Assembly: GCA_002328035.1 (NCBI GenBank)
Contig: DCVL01000018.1
Span: 1 to 64,000 of the forward strand
From: Geobacter sp. UBA2189
GTDB lineage: Bacteria; Desulfobacterota; Desulfuromonadia; Geobacterales; Pseudopelobacteraceae
Direction: 5' to 3'
Length of the DNA stretch: 64,000 nucleotides
Under the pieces are notes generated by a model, which worked only from the letters and a program-made list of their open reading frames with translations, had not been told where the DNA came from and did not search any database. The translations under genes were made by a program, and so were the position numbers. Positions 24,586 through 32,997 of the stretch are shown here, piece by piece (the first letter of the stretch is position 1; each line of letters opens with the position of its first letter).

Positions 24586-26109
24586 TCAGGCTGGGGTTTC
24601 ATCTGTCTCTGATTTCTGCTCTGTCTGCTCTTTCTCAAGTTCAGCAGCTTCTGCTTTTAGTCTTTCCTCTTCATCATTTTGGATGGAGGCCTTTTCAAGT
24701 TCATCAGCCATTATTTCAAGACTGCTCATTGAGAGTCTTCTTAATCCACCCTGCAGAGAGTTTTCAATCAGGCTGACTGGTCCTGATTCCTCTTTTGAAA
24801 ACAGTTCAACGGTGCTGCCAAGACAGATAGTTGTCCCTTCATGGATTTTGTCTTTTATATTAACCTTTGGATTTGAACCTGGTGCCCGTCTTCTGCGCAG
24901 TTCTAAGATCATTCTGTCAAACTGTTGCCTTTTTTCGGTTAATTGTTTTAACTCCTGCATATCCTTGGTTGTGCCAAGTTGTTCCTGTAGTTTTTCAACC
25001 TGATCGAGTAGTATGTCGAGTCTGTCAAGATCGTGGTAATCTACGCCAGAATGTACGGATGTTTTTATTGCGGATGGCGCTCCAAGCTTTTTAACCTCAA
25101 TACCGGCAAGGGTTACGCAGTCACCTCCAGATAACATGCCGCTTACAAGAGCGCCACGGCAACGTATTTTGCAGTTTCGAAGTTCGACATCTGCAATCAT
25201 ATTTCCCCAGCATTCAACCGTGCTGTCATGTATGAAGTGAGCAGTGAGGTTGCCGCCGCAAAGTACGCTTCCAACCCCCTGTCCGTCCATGCCGCAGAAC
25301 TCTACGTTGCCGTGAGATATCAGTTTGCAGTTACCAACGTTGCCGGTTATCTTCAATCCTTTACTGGCGCTAACCTGAAAACCGTCCAGCACATCACCTC
25401 TAACCTCAACAAATCCGTTAAAGCGAATATTTCCTACGCTGAAATCGACATCTCCATCTACTACATATTCTTCAACAACATGTATGGTATCAGCTTCATA
25501 TTTAACCCTTCCATGTATCTCTGCGTATAGGATCTCACTGTTTTCTCCACCTACCCGAACATTTTGTCCAAGCTTCAACATTAACGGTTTGCCTGGCTCT
25601 GCAGGCACAGATTTACCCCGTACAGTTTTGCCTGGTATTCCGAGGGTCGGTTGTAGAATTCTCCCAATTTCCTGATCCGGTTCTACATTTATAAACTGTT
25701 GAACCGCCCTGAAATCAACCTTCTGAGTTTCAGAGTCATCTGTATGTTCGGAAGAGTTAACAGGAGGAGGCTCAAGAGAAATAAAACTGTATTCAAGAGA
25801 GCCATCTTTGCCTTTTTCCGGTACAATTCCGAAAGCTAAAATAGCATTGGTGCTCTTTCCGGGAGTTGCCTCGGAAAGAAAGATCGACAAATTCTCTTCG
25901 TCAATGCCGATAGTTATTCCATCTACAGCCAAGAAGCCTTTAAGGTCATCAGTAGAAGGAGGGGAGCCATCAGGTTTCAATTCAAGGTGAGCGCGACACT
26001 CCATTTCGTCTTCAGAAAGACTCAAGATTAACTGGCAACCGGTCTTGGCATGATAAAAGCGCTGACCGTCTGTTTTGCTTGACTCTGATTGATTTTGCTG
26101 TTCGCTCAC
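24586..26109 (-). CDS. DUF342 (FapA-like) polymerising/beta-helix protein
   Basis: This is a 507-residue cytoplasmic protein of the DUF342/FapA family. An N-terminal domain of about 160 residues is followed by a right-handed beta-helix region: VDGDVDFSVGNIRFNGFVEVRGDV, then GNCKLISHGNVEF and CKIRCRGALVSG. A coiled coil follows (LLDQVEKLQEQLG, ELKQLTEKRQQFDR), with a Glu/Lys-rich C-terminal tail. DUF342 proteins occur widely in bacteria with complex motility or chemosensory systems, but their function is poorly defined. It is convergent with bioA (14 bases apart) and divergent from the NtrC-type regulator gene. Confidence 0.85.
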   Translation of the reverse strand: MSEQQNQSESSKTDGQRFYHAKTGCQLILSLSEDEMECRAHLELKPDGSPPSTDDLKGFLAVDGITIGIDEENLSIFLSEATPGKSTNAILAFGIVPEKGKDGSLEYSFISLEPPPVNSSEHTDDSETQKVDFRAVQQFINVEPDQEIGRILQPTLGIPGKTVRGKSVPAEPGKPLMLKLGQNVRVGGENSEILYAEIHGRVKYEADTIHVVEEYVVDGDVDFSVGNIRFNGFVEVRGDVLDGFQVSASKGLKITGNVGNCKLISHGNVEFCGMDGQGVGSVLCGGNLTAHFIHDSTVECWGNMIADVELRNCKIRCRGALVSGMLSGGDCVTLAGIEVKKLGAPSAIKTSVHSGVDYHDLDRLDILLDQVEKLQEQLGTTKDMQELKQLTEKRQQFDRMILELRRRRAPGSNPKVNIKDKIHEGTTICLGSTVELFSKEESGPVSLIENSLQGGLRRLSMSSLEIMADELEKASIQNDEEERLKAEAAELEKEQTEQKSETDETPA

Positions 26110-26246
26110 AGTTTCTCCTGTCTATCTGTGCATATTAACATTAACAGCAAATTTATCCAGCATGAATTAATTGCGGCAAATTCAAATACTATGTAATAGT
26201 TGCAGCCTGAAGCAACCTGCTAAAGAACAACACGGGTGGATATGGC

Positions 26247-27623
26247 ATGACTGAAAAGACACGTATTCTGATAATCGATGATGATGAACATGGTCGTCAG
26301 GTGATGGAATTGCTACTTGGCAAGACAGGTTTTGCAACGCTTTCTGCTGCCAACGGGGCTGATGGTATAAGGTTTGTTCGTGAGGCAAAGGCTGATCTGG
26401 TGCTGGTTGACCTTTTTTTGCCTGATAGAAACGGAATAGATATTCTTCGCGAGATAAGGCAGGTATCGCCAGAGCTTGAGGTCGTTGTAATTACGGGTCA
26501 TGCCTCGGCTGAAACGGCTGTGCAGGCGATGAAAGAGGGGGCTTTTGACTACATAACCAAACCTGTTAATTTTGAAGAACTAAAGATTATTATCGCTAAA
26601 GCAATAGAAAAAAAGCGACTCTTGCTCGAGAACGTCTACCTTCGGAAGCAGTTGGAAGAGCGATTCCAGTTTAAGAGTATAATAGGTGTCTCTCCTGCCA
26701 TGCAGAGGGTTTTTGAAAGGATGCAGAGAATTATCAAGACCGACTCAACTGTCCTGATACTTGGTGAATCAGGCACAGGTAAGGAACTTGTTGCAAAGGC
26801 TATTCACTACAATGGTAGTCGCAAGGGTCATGCCTTTGTAGCTGTTAACTGTGGCGCTATACCTGAGGCTCTGCTTGAGAGTGAACTTTTTGGACATACG
26901 CGCGGAGCCTTTACAGGAGCGGTCAGAGACAAGATAGGTAAATTTGAGGCGGCCAACCATGGTACTATCTTTCTTGATGAGATAGGTACAATGCCGATGC
27001 ACCTCCAGTCCAAGCTGTTGAGAGTCTTGCAGGAACAGGAGGTTGAGCGGGTTGGCTCTACAAGGCCTGTAAAGTTGAATGTAAGAGTTATTTCCGCTAC
27101 CAACACTGACCTTGAGGAGGAGGTTCGTAAAGGCTGCTTCCGTGAAGATCTTTACTACCGTTTGAATGTTATACCTCTACAGTTACCTCCAATGCGAGAG
27201 CGCAAAGAGGATCTTCTGCCTCTGTCAAGTTACTTTCTGGACAAATTTTGTCATCTTATGGGGAGGCCGTTAATGACATTAAGCAAGCCTGCTCTGGACG
27301 CACTTGAGCGCTACCGATGGCCAGGCAATGTCCGTGAGCTTGAAAATGTTGTGGAGCGGCTTGTTGCGCTTACCGAGCAGGATCATATTTTACCTGACGA
27401 TCTGCCGGTTGAGATTACGGAGATTGAATGTAGCTCAAAAGGGTTATGTCTCGATCTTTCTCCGGATGGTATTGATCTGCCAGCTGCAATAGAGGAAATT
27501 GAACGCAAGCTTATCATAAAGGCTCTTGAAAACTGCGGTGGTGTAAAAGCGAGAGCGGCTAAAATGCTCGGGCTTAACCGTACGACATTGGTAGAAAAGA
27601 TGAAGCGATTATCTGTTGCTTGA
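26247..27623 (+). CDS. Sigma-54-dependent response regulator (NtrC family)
   Basis: This 458-residue regulator has three domains. The receiver has the acidic pair IIDDDEHGR and phospho-Asp in VLVDLFLPDRNG near residue 55. The AAA+ domain has Walker A GESGTGKE, the sigma-54 contact loop GAFTGA, Walker B TIFLDEIG and the arginine-finger region. The C-terminal Fis-type helix-turn-helix is AAKMLGLNRTTLVEKM. It activates sigma-54 promoters when phosphorylated. The partner kinase is not adjacent; the DUF342 gene is divergently transcribed. Its 3' end overlaps the convergent thioesterase gene by 15 bases. Confidence 0.95.
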   Translation: MTEKTRILIIDDDEHGRQVMELLLGKTGFATLSAANGADGIRFVREAKADLVLVDLFLPDRNGIDILREIRQVSPELEVVVITGHASAETAVQAMKEGAFDYITKPVNFEELKIIIAKAIEKKRLLLENVYLRKQLEERFQFKSIIGVSPAMQRVFERMQRIIKTDSTVLILGESGTGKELVAKAIHYNGSRKGHAFVAVNCGAIPEALLESELFGHTRGAFTGAVRDKIGKFEAANHGTIFLDEIGTMPMHLQSKLLRVLQEQEVERVGSTRPVKLNVRVISATNTDLEEEVRKGCFREDLYYRLNVIPLQLPPMRERKEDLLPLSSYFLDKFCHLMGRPLMTLSKPALDALERYRWPGNVRELENVVERLVALTEQDHILPDDLPVEITEIECSSKGLCLDLSPDGIDLPAAIEEIERKLIIKALENCGGVKARAAKMLGLNRTTLVEKMKRLSVA

Positions 27624-28088
27624 TTGAACTGGCCTTCTTATTCTGAATGTGGCTCTAAATGTTGCTGCCTTGATTCCTTCAACTGTCCATATCTCTGTTA
27701 TTCCTTTGATATTCCTGTCATCCCTGTCAGTTACCCTGGCCTCTGCTCTGACGGTTCCAGAGCGAACAGGGGCATGAAATTCCAGACCAAGTCGGATTGT
27801 CACAAAGTCGGTCTCTTCAGGTAAAAGGCTTTTAATGGCCATGGCCAGGGCTGTATCAGCCAGTGAGACAACGGCACCGCCGTGCATCAATCCTATCCCC
27901 TGACACAACGCTGCCTTAAAAGGCATGGTAAGCAGAGCCTTTCCATTTTCTGCTTCTTCAATCTTCATTCCCAGAAACTCTTCGAATGGTGCAACAGCTA
28001 TCCATTCAGGCAGCTTAAAGGGGATCAGATTGTTACTGGTTACCGGTTGGTTATAGATAGATTCAAACAATAGAGGCTCCTGATTCAC
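27609..28088 (-). CDS. PaaI-type hotdog thioesterase
   Basis: This 159-residue hotdog-fold protein carries the PaaI/4HBT pattern GIGLMHGGAVVSLADTALAMAI, in which HGG and the following Asp form the active site. A FVTIRLGLEFHAPVRSG strand follows. These enzymes hydrolyse acyl- or aryl-CoA thioesters, and the substrate here is unknown. The first 30 residues are an extension before the hotdog core; a later start is possible. It lies 8 bases after the Gln-rich protein gene on the same strand and overlaps the convergent sigma-54 regulator gene by 15 bases. Confidence 0.85.
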   Translation of the reverse strand: MNQEPLLFESIYNQPVTSNNLIPFKLPEWIAVAPFEEFLGMKIEEAENGKALLTMPFKAALCQGIGLMHGGAVVSLADTALAMAIKSLLPEETDFVTIRLGLEFHAPVRSGTVRAEARVTDRDDRNIKGITEIWTVEGIKAATFRATFRIRRPVQSSNR

Positions 28089-28096
28089 AATCTTGA

Positions 28097-28858
28097 TTAC
28101 ATCTGTATTGGTGGTGGTGGCGCCATAATCTCTTGCTGCTGGGGTGGCATCATGTTCTGCTGCTGAGGATCCATGCCCTGTTGCGGTGGTATCATCTGTT
28201 GTTGCTGCTGCATCATTTGCTGCTGTTGCTCCATCCCCTGTTGCGGTGGCATCATCTGTTGTTGTTGAGGCATCATTTGCTGCTGTTGCGGCATCATCTG
28301 TTGCTGATTTGCAGTCCCATCTTGAGGCAATAATTGTTGTTGCATTATACCTGTATGTGGAACAGGGGGTAGTTGCCCAGTTTGTGTCTGCTGATTTTGA
28401 GGAAGCTGGATCTGTCCCTGGCTCTGTCCCCAGGCCGGGGCGGCAGAACTCCCCTGCATTCCGGGTATTGTCTGCTTGGGAAGGCTAAAACGTCCCTGAA
28501 CCAGTTCGCTTTTAATGCGGTATTCGTCTTCCAGTTGTAATGAATAAATTATAGTGTCAGTTCCCATTGATTGTTGCACAGGTGCGCTTATGACAGCTTC
28601 TCCATGGTATCCTTCAGGTATTCTACGATTGTCATTTTCAAGCTTCATGCTTTTCTGCTCTTGGCCAGCCATAAGAATGGCTTTTGTAACAAGATTTTCA
28701 GACTGCCACTGAACGGTAACTATTAATGCTCCGTCTGAATATTGGGCTGTGTGACTCGTAATCACAGGTTTTGTGGAAGCTATTGAAAAGCCGAATGAAA
28801 GAAGTACAAAGATGATGCTGGTAAATATTAGAGATAGTCTGCTCTGTGCCGTTTTCAT
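28097..28858 (-). CDS. Secreted protein with Gln/Pro/Met-rich repeat tail
   Basis: This 253-residue protein has a signal peptide (about 1-27), a beta-rich region of about 100 residues (HTAQYSDGALIVTVQWQSENL), then a low-complexity C-terminal half. From about residue 180 the tail repeats units such as QQQQMMPP and QQGM, ending MAPPPPIQM. I do not recognise a named family. The tail could serve as a flexible linker or aggregation-prone segment in the envelope. It probably shares a transcript with the thioesterase gene that follows 8 bases later. Reads in other frames over the repeat are shadows. Confidence 0.75.
   Translation of the reverse strand: MKTAQSRLSLIFTSIIFVLLSFGFSIASTKPVITSHTAQYSDGALIVTVQWQSENLVTKAILMAGQEQKSMKLENDNRRIPEGYHGEAVISAPVQQSMGTDTIIYSLQLEDEYRIKSELVQGRFSLPKQTIPGMQGSSAAPAWGQSQGQIQLPQNQQTQTGQLPPVPHTGIMQQQLLPQDGTANQQQMMPQQQQMMPQQQQMMPPQQGMEQQQQMMQQQQQMIPPQQGMDPQQQNMMPPQQQEIMAPPPPIQM
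28129..28340 (-). repeat. In-gene tandem repeat encoding the Gln/Met/Pro-rich tail
   Basis: Imperfect 24-30-base units of the type CATCATTTGCTGCTGTTG are repeated about seven times. They encode the low-complexity tail, and such repeats are prone to length change between strains. Confidence 0.7.
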
Positions 28859-28981
28859 AATGCCTCCGAACAGTAGATAAATATTTTATTACAGAAAAAG
28901 TGTACTAATATAGTGTCGCTTCGTCAACTTCTTCAACTATTCAAATTTCTCTTACAACCATTTAATTTACGGGAATATGTT

Positions 28982-29347
28982 ATGCGTAAACTGTTCTGGC
29001 GTGTTTCTCTACTGACCCTTACTGCAATTATAATTTATCTGTCACTTGTGCCGGTGCTCCCATCTGAAGGGATAGGATGGGATAAGTCTAATCATGCCGC
29101 TGCAATGGGAGTTGTGACAATACTGGCATTTCTTTCAATAAACTACGATGCTTACAAGGCTCTTTTGTACCCCTGTTTATATTCTGCTGCTTTAGGATTG
29201 CTTATTGAATTCCTGCAGGGAACCTGCACAACAACACGCTCTGCCGAGTGGCAAGATGTTATTGCCGATTTTATTGGAATCGCAGCAGCTGTACTGTTGT
29301 TACTCCTTAAAAAGCAGATTAAATTTTCAAAAATAAGGGTGACTTAG
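28982..29347 (+). CDS. VanZ-family membrane protein
   Basis: This small membrane protein of 121 residues has four hydrophobic segments and the VanZ-like pattern: SLVPVLP near residue 22, DKSNHAAAMGV, then IEFLQ and SAEWQDVIADFIGI near the end. VanZ-family proteins are widespread; their role outside teicoplanin resistance is unclear. ATG 28982 (GGAA 7 bases upstream) is preferred over an upstream TTG/ATG that would add a 23-residue hydrophilic-hydrophobic leader without a ribosome-binding site. Confidence 0.82.
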   Translation: MRKLFWRVSLLTLTAIIIYLSLVPVLPSEGIGWDKSNHAAAMGVVTILAFLSINYDAYKALLYPCLYSAALGLLIEFLQGTCTTTRSAEWQDVIADFIGIAAAVLLLLLKKQIKFSKIRVT

Positions 29348-29349
29348 TG

Positions 29350-30363
29350 CTATTTCCATATTCCTGCCAATTTTTTGCCACAACTGTTACATGTTCCCTC
29401 ATGCATGTTGATCCTTGCTATTTTGTATCCGTTCCTTTCTATTGCCAGGACACCGCAGAACGGGCAGATAGTGCTCTCTCTGCCACCCGAGACGTTTCCT
29501 TCATAAAGGTAACGTAAGCCGTACCTCTCTCCAGCTTCAACTGCAAGTTTCAATGAATCTGTTGGAGTAGTGGGGTGATTCTGCATCTTGTGGCAAGGGA
29601 AAAAACGGGAAATATGCCACGGGGTATCTGGGCCAAGTTCTTCCGCTATGAAGCGTGCTATACCGTTTAACTGTTCAGCGTCGTCATTTTCTCCAGGAAT
29701 TACCAGTGTTGTAATCTCAATCCAGATGCCCAAACGTTTATATTCCCTTATACTTTCAAGCACCTTATTCAATCTGGCTCCGCATACCCTCTGATAGAAA
29801 TCTTCGTTAAATCCTTTAAGGTCAATATTTGCTGCATTAAGTACAGGTGCTATCATCTGCAAAGGCTCTGGAGCTATATATCCGTTTGTGACGAAGATAT
29901 TATATATTCCTGCTTCTGCGGCAATTTTTGATGTTTCAAGCGCATATTCAAACCAGACTGTCGGTTCTGTATAGGTGTAGGCTATGGAGTGACAGCCAGA
30001 TTCCAAGGTTCGGCGCACCAGCTCATGAGGAGGGATTTTTCTGCCTGGGAAGCTTCCTGTTCCGTTATCATCATATTGTGCAATATCTGCATTCTGGCAA
30101 TGCAGGCAATGGAAGTTACAGCCTGCAGATGCCACTGAATAACTCATAGAGCCTGGTAGCAGATGATAGATCGGTTTTTTCTCGATCGGATCTATATGTT
30201 CTGCGATAATCAGACCTGATGTTAGTGAATATAGGGTGCCTTCCCTGTTTTCACGAACCCTGCAGATTCCCCTGCCTCCGTTGGCAATAGTGCAGTGATG
30301 CTGGCAAAGGTTGCATCTTACAGTGTTATTCTCCAGAACTTCAAAGCAGAGAGCCATTTCCAT
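29350..30363 (-). CDS. amrS: AmmeMemoRadiSam-system radical SAM enzyme
   Basis: This is a 337-residue radical SAM protein of the AmrS (pyruvate-formate-lyase-activase-like) family. The [4Fe-4S] motif is CNFHCLHC near residue 81. The family also shows the N-terminal CNLCQHHC Cys/His cluster, YTYTEPTVWFEY, and the C-terminal CPFCGVLAIER and CNSCGKKLAG zinc-ribbon pairs. AmrS usually acts with AmmeMemo partners; neither is adjacent here. The target substrate is not known. It is convergent with vanZ (2 bases apart) and divergent from the DUF1190 lipoprotein gene. Confidence 0.92.
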   Translation of the reverse strand: MEMALCFEVLENNTVRCNLCQHHCTIANGGRGICRVRENREGTLYSLTSGLIIAEHIDPIEKKPIYHLLPGSMSYSVASAGCNFHCLHCQNADIAQYDDNGTGSFPGRKIPPHELVRRTLESGCHSIAYTYTEPTVWFEYALETSKIAAEAGIYNIFVTNGYIAPEPLQMIAPVLNAANIDLKGFNEDFYQRVCGARLNKVLESIREYKRLGIWIEITTLVIPGENDDAEQLNGIARFIAEELGPDTPWHISRFFPCHKMQNHPTTPTDSLKLAVEAGERYGLRYLYEGNVSGGRESTICPFCGVLAIERNGYKIARINMHEGTCNSCGKKLAGIWK

Positions 30364-30400
30364 AAAAAAATCTCCTACTACTTGCGTGAATTCTTATTAA

Positions 30401-30416
30401 TGATATATCTATATCA
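30401..30416. promoter_or_regulatory. Perfect 16-base palindrome in the amrS/ygiB-like divergent gap
   Basis: TGATATA-TC-TATATCA is a 7-bp inverted repeat around a 2-base centre. It lies 38 bases from the amrS start and 51 from the lipoprotein start. Its position fits an operator, but no cognate regulator is identified. Confidence 0.3.
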
Positions 30417-30466
30417 AAAGTTTTCCTGAATGCAAAAAAACATCATTTCATTTGATGGAGCGAAAA

Positions 30467-30784
30467 ATGCGCAGACGAAGCAGCCTGCAGATATCACTGG
30501 TTCTTATAGGGGGAATGCTTGTTTTAGGTGGTTGCGGAAAAAAAGATGACCGCCACGTATATAAAAACAAGCAGGACTGTCTGGATGACTGGGGCAATGA
30601 TCCCAAAAATTGTGAAGAGATGAAACATGGGGATCGTAACTACAGTCATGGTTATTTTTATGGCCCAAGATTTTCAATGGGGCGAACCTTTCCTGGCCAG
30701 GGTAGTCGCTCAATACGTACTGTATCGGTTTCCAGGGGGGGGTTTGGCAGTCTTTCTTCATTCCACTCCTCATTCGGGGGTTAA
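30467..30784 (+). CDS. YgiB/YjfM-like (DUF1190) lipoprotein
   Basis: This is a 105-residue protein with a lipoprotein signal ending in the lipobox LVLGGC (Cys near residue 23). It then has the DUF1190-like Cys pattern VYKNKQDCLDDWGNDPKNCEE and a Gly/Ser/Phe-rich tail. In E. coli the homologous YgiB or YjfM is encoded beside YgiC/YjfC, as here. The start at ATG 30467 has GGAG 6 bases upstream; an earlier ATG at 30455 lacks one. It heads a short operon with the ATP-grasp and DUF350 genes. Confidence 0.8.
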   Translation: MRRRSSLQISLVLIGGMLVLGGCGKKDDRHVYKNKQDCLDDWGNDPKNCEEMKHGDRNYSHGYFYGPRFSMGRTFPGQGSRSIRTVSVSRGGFGSLSSFHSSFGG

Positions 30785-30787
30785 TCC

Positions 30788-31909
30788 ATGCAGCGGATCT
30801 CCCGATCACCTCGTCTTGACTGGCAAAAAACTGTTGAGTCCCAAGGGATGCTCTATCATACCATTGAGGGCGAAACTTACTGGGATGAGACAGCATGTTA
30901 CCGCTTTGACAGCTTAGAGATTGATCTGCTGGAAAATGCGACTAATGAACTTCAGGAGCGCTGTATTGAAGCAGCTCAGCACGTTATAGATAAAGATCTT
31001 TTCGATAAACTAGAGATTCCCGCACATGCTGTGCCTCTTATTGTAGATTCATGGGAGAAGGATGAACCTTCCCTTTATGGACGGTTTGACTTTGCATATG
31101 ACGGTCACAATCCGCCAAAGCTGCTTGAGTATAACGCAGATACTCCAACATCGCTTTTGGAAGCCAGCGTAATTCAGTGGTTTTGGTTGAAGGATCTTTA
31201 TCCGGATGCAGATCAGTTCAATTCCATTCATGAACGTCTGATTGATGCCTGGAAGGGGATTGGTATCTCATCCTTGCTTCATTTTGCTTGTGTTGCTGAT
31301 GCGCCGGAAGATTTCGGCAATCTTGAATATCTTCGTGATACAGCTATTCAGGCCGGTATATCAACTTCGCAACTTTTTATGCATGATATAGGTTTTGAGG
31401 AGCTGTCAGGTCGCTTTGTTGATCTGAATGACAGGCATATCGATGCGATGTTTAAGCTGTATCCCTGGGAGTGGCTGGTAAATGAATATTTTGGACGTAA
31501 GCTGGCAACTGCCAGGATAAGGCTTATCGAGCCGGCATGGAAGATGTTGCTATCAAACAAGGGGTTGCTGGCTGTCCTCTGGGATATGTTTGAAGGGCAT
31601 GAGAATCTGCTGCAGGCCAGTCTGGAACCTGGCACTTTCAGGGATAATTATGTAATAAAACCGTTGCTTTCCCGTGAGGGAGAAAATGTAGCCGTGCATA
31701 GAAATGGTCAGATACATGAAGTTGAGGGGAGTTATGGTGGCAAAGGGCAGGTCTGGCAAGAGTTGGCAAAGATTCCTGAATTTGACGGTAATTATCCGGT
31801 AATAGGTTCATGGATAATTGCAGGAGAATCTGCCGGTATCGGGATACGTGAGGATAGACAATTAGTTACAACCAATGCCAGCCGGTTTTTGCCACATTTT
31901 TTTGAATAA
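30788..31909 (+). CDS. Glutathionylspermidine-synthase-like ATP-grasp protein (YgiC/YjfC family)
   Basis: This 373-residue protein matches the C-terminal synthetase part of glutathionylspermidine synthase. The opening DETACYRF, RFDFAYDGHNPPKLLEYNADTPTSLLEASVIQW and the later KPLLSREGENV and GSWIIAGESAGIGIRED are typical of the pre-ATP-grasp/ATP-grasp fold. These enzymes join an amine to a carboxylate with ATP. The YgiC/YjfC branch has no amidase domain and its substrate is not settled. It lies 3 bases after the lipoprotein gene and 34 before the DUF350 gene. Confidence 0.92.
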   Translation: MQRISRSPRLDWQKTVESQGMLYHTIEGETYWDETACYRFDSLEIDLLENATNELQERCIEAAQHVIDKDLFDKLEIPAHAVPLIVDSWEKDEPSLYGRFDFAYDGHNPPKLLEYNADTPTSLLEASVIQWFWLKDLYPDADQFNSIHERLIDAWKGIGISSLLHFACVADAPEDFGNLEYLRDTAIQAGISTSQLFMHDIGFEELSGRFVDLNDRHIDAMFKLYPWEWLVNEYFGRKLATARIRLIEPAWKMLLSNKGLLAVLWDMFEGHENLLQASLEPGTFRDNYVIKPLLSREGENVAVHRNGQIHEVEGSYGGKGQVWQELAKIPEFDGNYPVIGSWIIAGESAGIGIREDRQLVTTNASRFLPHFFE

Positions 31910-31943
31910 TTTTTTCATTATCAAATAAAGCTGGAGGTAGATA

Positions 31944-32357
31944 ATGGGTTCACTACAGTTGGAATCATTTCAAGGGCTGTTTGATTTTGGCAAGTATTTT
32001 CTTGCTGCGATTGGGTACCTGCTGATCTTCTGTTTTATCTATGACCGGGTGACTCCCTACAACGAGTTGAAACTTGTCCGTGAGGGTAAGCTTGCCCCTG
32101 CTATCAGTTTTGGTGGTGCTTTTATAGGTTTTGTGCTGCCATTGAACAGTGCTATTACCCATAGTGTAGGTTTTTTTGATATGCTTTTATGGGCCTTGGT
32201 TGCGATGGTAGTGCAGATTCTTGTTTTTTCTGTTGTCAGAATGATCTTTAAAGATCTTGTCAGGCAGATTGAGGAAGACCAGGTTGCTGCTGCCACTCTT
32301 CTTGCCTTCTTTTCTGTCGCAATTGGTCTTATCAATGCCGCCAGTATGACTTATTAG
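31944..32357 (+). CDS. DUF350 membrane protein (YjfL-like)
   Basis: This 137-residue protein has four hydrophobic segments, at about residues 14-32, 50-70, 76-96 and 114-135. DUF350 landmarks are YDRVTPYNELKLVREGKLAPAISFGGAFIGF. YjfL-type proteins accompany YjfC/YgiC ATP-grasp enzymes in many bacteria; the role is unknown. GGAGG lies 7 bases before ATG 31944. Confidence 0.9.
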   Translation: MGSLQLESFQGLFDFGKYFLAAIGYLLIFCFIYDRVTPYNELKLVREGKLAPAISFGGAFIGFVLPLNSAITHSVGFFDMLLWALVAMVVQILVFSVVRMIFKDLVRQIEEDQVAAATLLAFFSVAIGLINAASMTY

Positions 32358-32362
32358 ACAAG

Positions 32363-32812
32363 ATGTATGATGAACGCGCTATAGAAGCGTTGACAGGGTT
32401 AACCCTGCAACAGAGAAATCTGCTCAGTGAGCTTTATGGTCGGTTTGATGAAGAGCTGAGGATTGAAGTTCATCGGAGGCAGAGAGAACTGTTTAAGGAA
32501 TGGCTGACTTTGGGTAGAGTGCCGAATGGCCGTGCAGGGGATGCCGGATATGCTGTTTTTATAAACGTGCTTAAGCAGCTCTGGATAGAGCATTTTTCAG
32601 AGATTGAACTGACAGTAAGGGAGCATAAGCCTTACAAGAAGCAGCTTCGCAACTCGGTTGAAAAAAACTATCTTTATGAGCTGGTTCGTCTGAGAGAAGA
32701 GGAAAAGCTTTCCTGGCGACAGCTATCAGATTATTTCAAGAAACATTTTAAAAAAACCGTATCTCATACCTACCTTAAACGGATCTACGAGGAGTGCCAG
32801 GCAGAAAAATAG
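32363..32812 (+). CDS. Conserved-looking protein of unknown function, all-helical
   Basis: This 149-residue soluble protein is predicted to be almost entirely helical and rich in Arg, Glu and Leu. I do not recognise a family. The C-terminal segment (LSWRQLSDYFKKHFKKTVSHTY, split over two helices) looks like a helix-turn-helix, so DNA binding is possible. It begins 5 bases after the DUF350 gene and is likely the fourth gene of that operon. Confidence 0.65.
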   Translation: MYDERAIEALTGLTLQQRNLLSELYGRFDEELRIEVHRRQRELFKEWLTLGRVPNGRAGDAGYAVFINVLKQLWIEHFSEIELTVREHKPYKKQLRNSVEKNYLYELVRLREEEKLSWRQLSDYFKKHFKKTVSHTYLKRIYEECQAEK

Positions 32813-32997
32813 CGGCATTTGCCTTATTCATGTTTGATTCCCTCGCAATTTGTCATTTTCGAAGTGATTCTGAACAGGAATCCAGTTTGTAAGCTGCAAA
32901 AATTGTGGTTCCCCCGATAAAAACATTCTGGTATTACAGCGAGAATTTGCGACTGCATCATGTTTGTATAGAGCCTGTTGATATCTGGAGGTAAGGG

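Noticed and set aside
28129..28340. Regular short repeats that could suggest a CRISPR array
   Set aside because: Units vary, have no unique spacers and lie in frame within a secreted protein gene.
28133..28488. Plus-strand open frames over the Gln-rich gene
   Set aside because: They are low-complexity mirror images of the repeat with no start signal.
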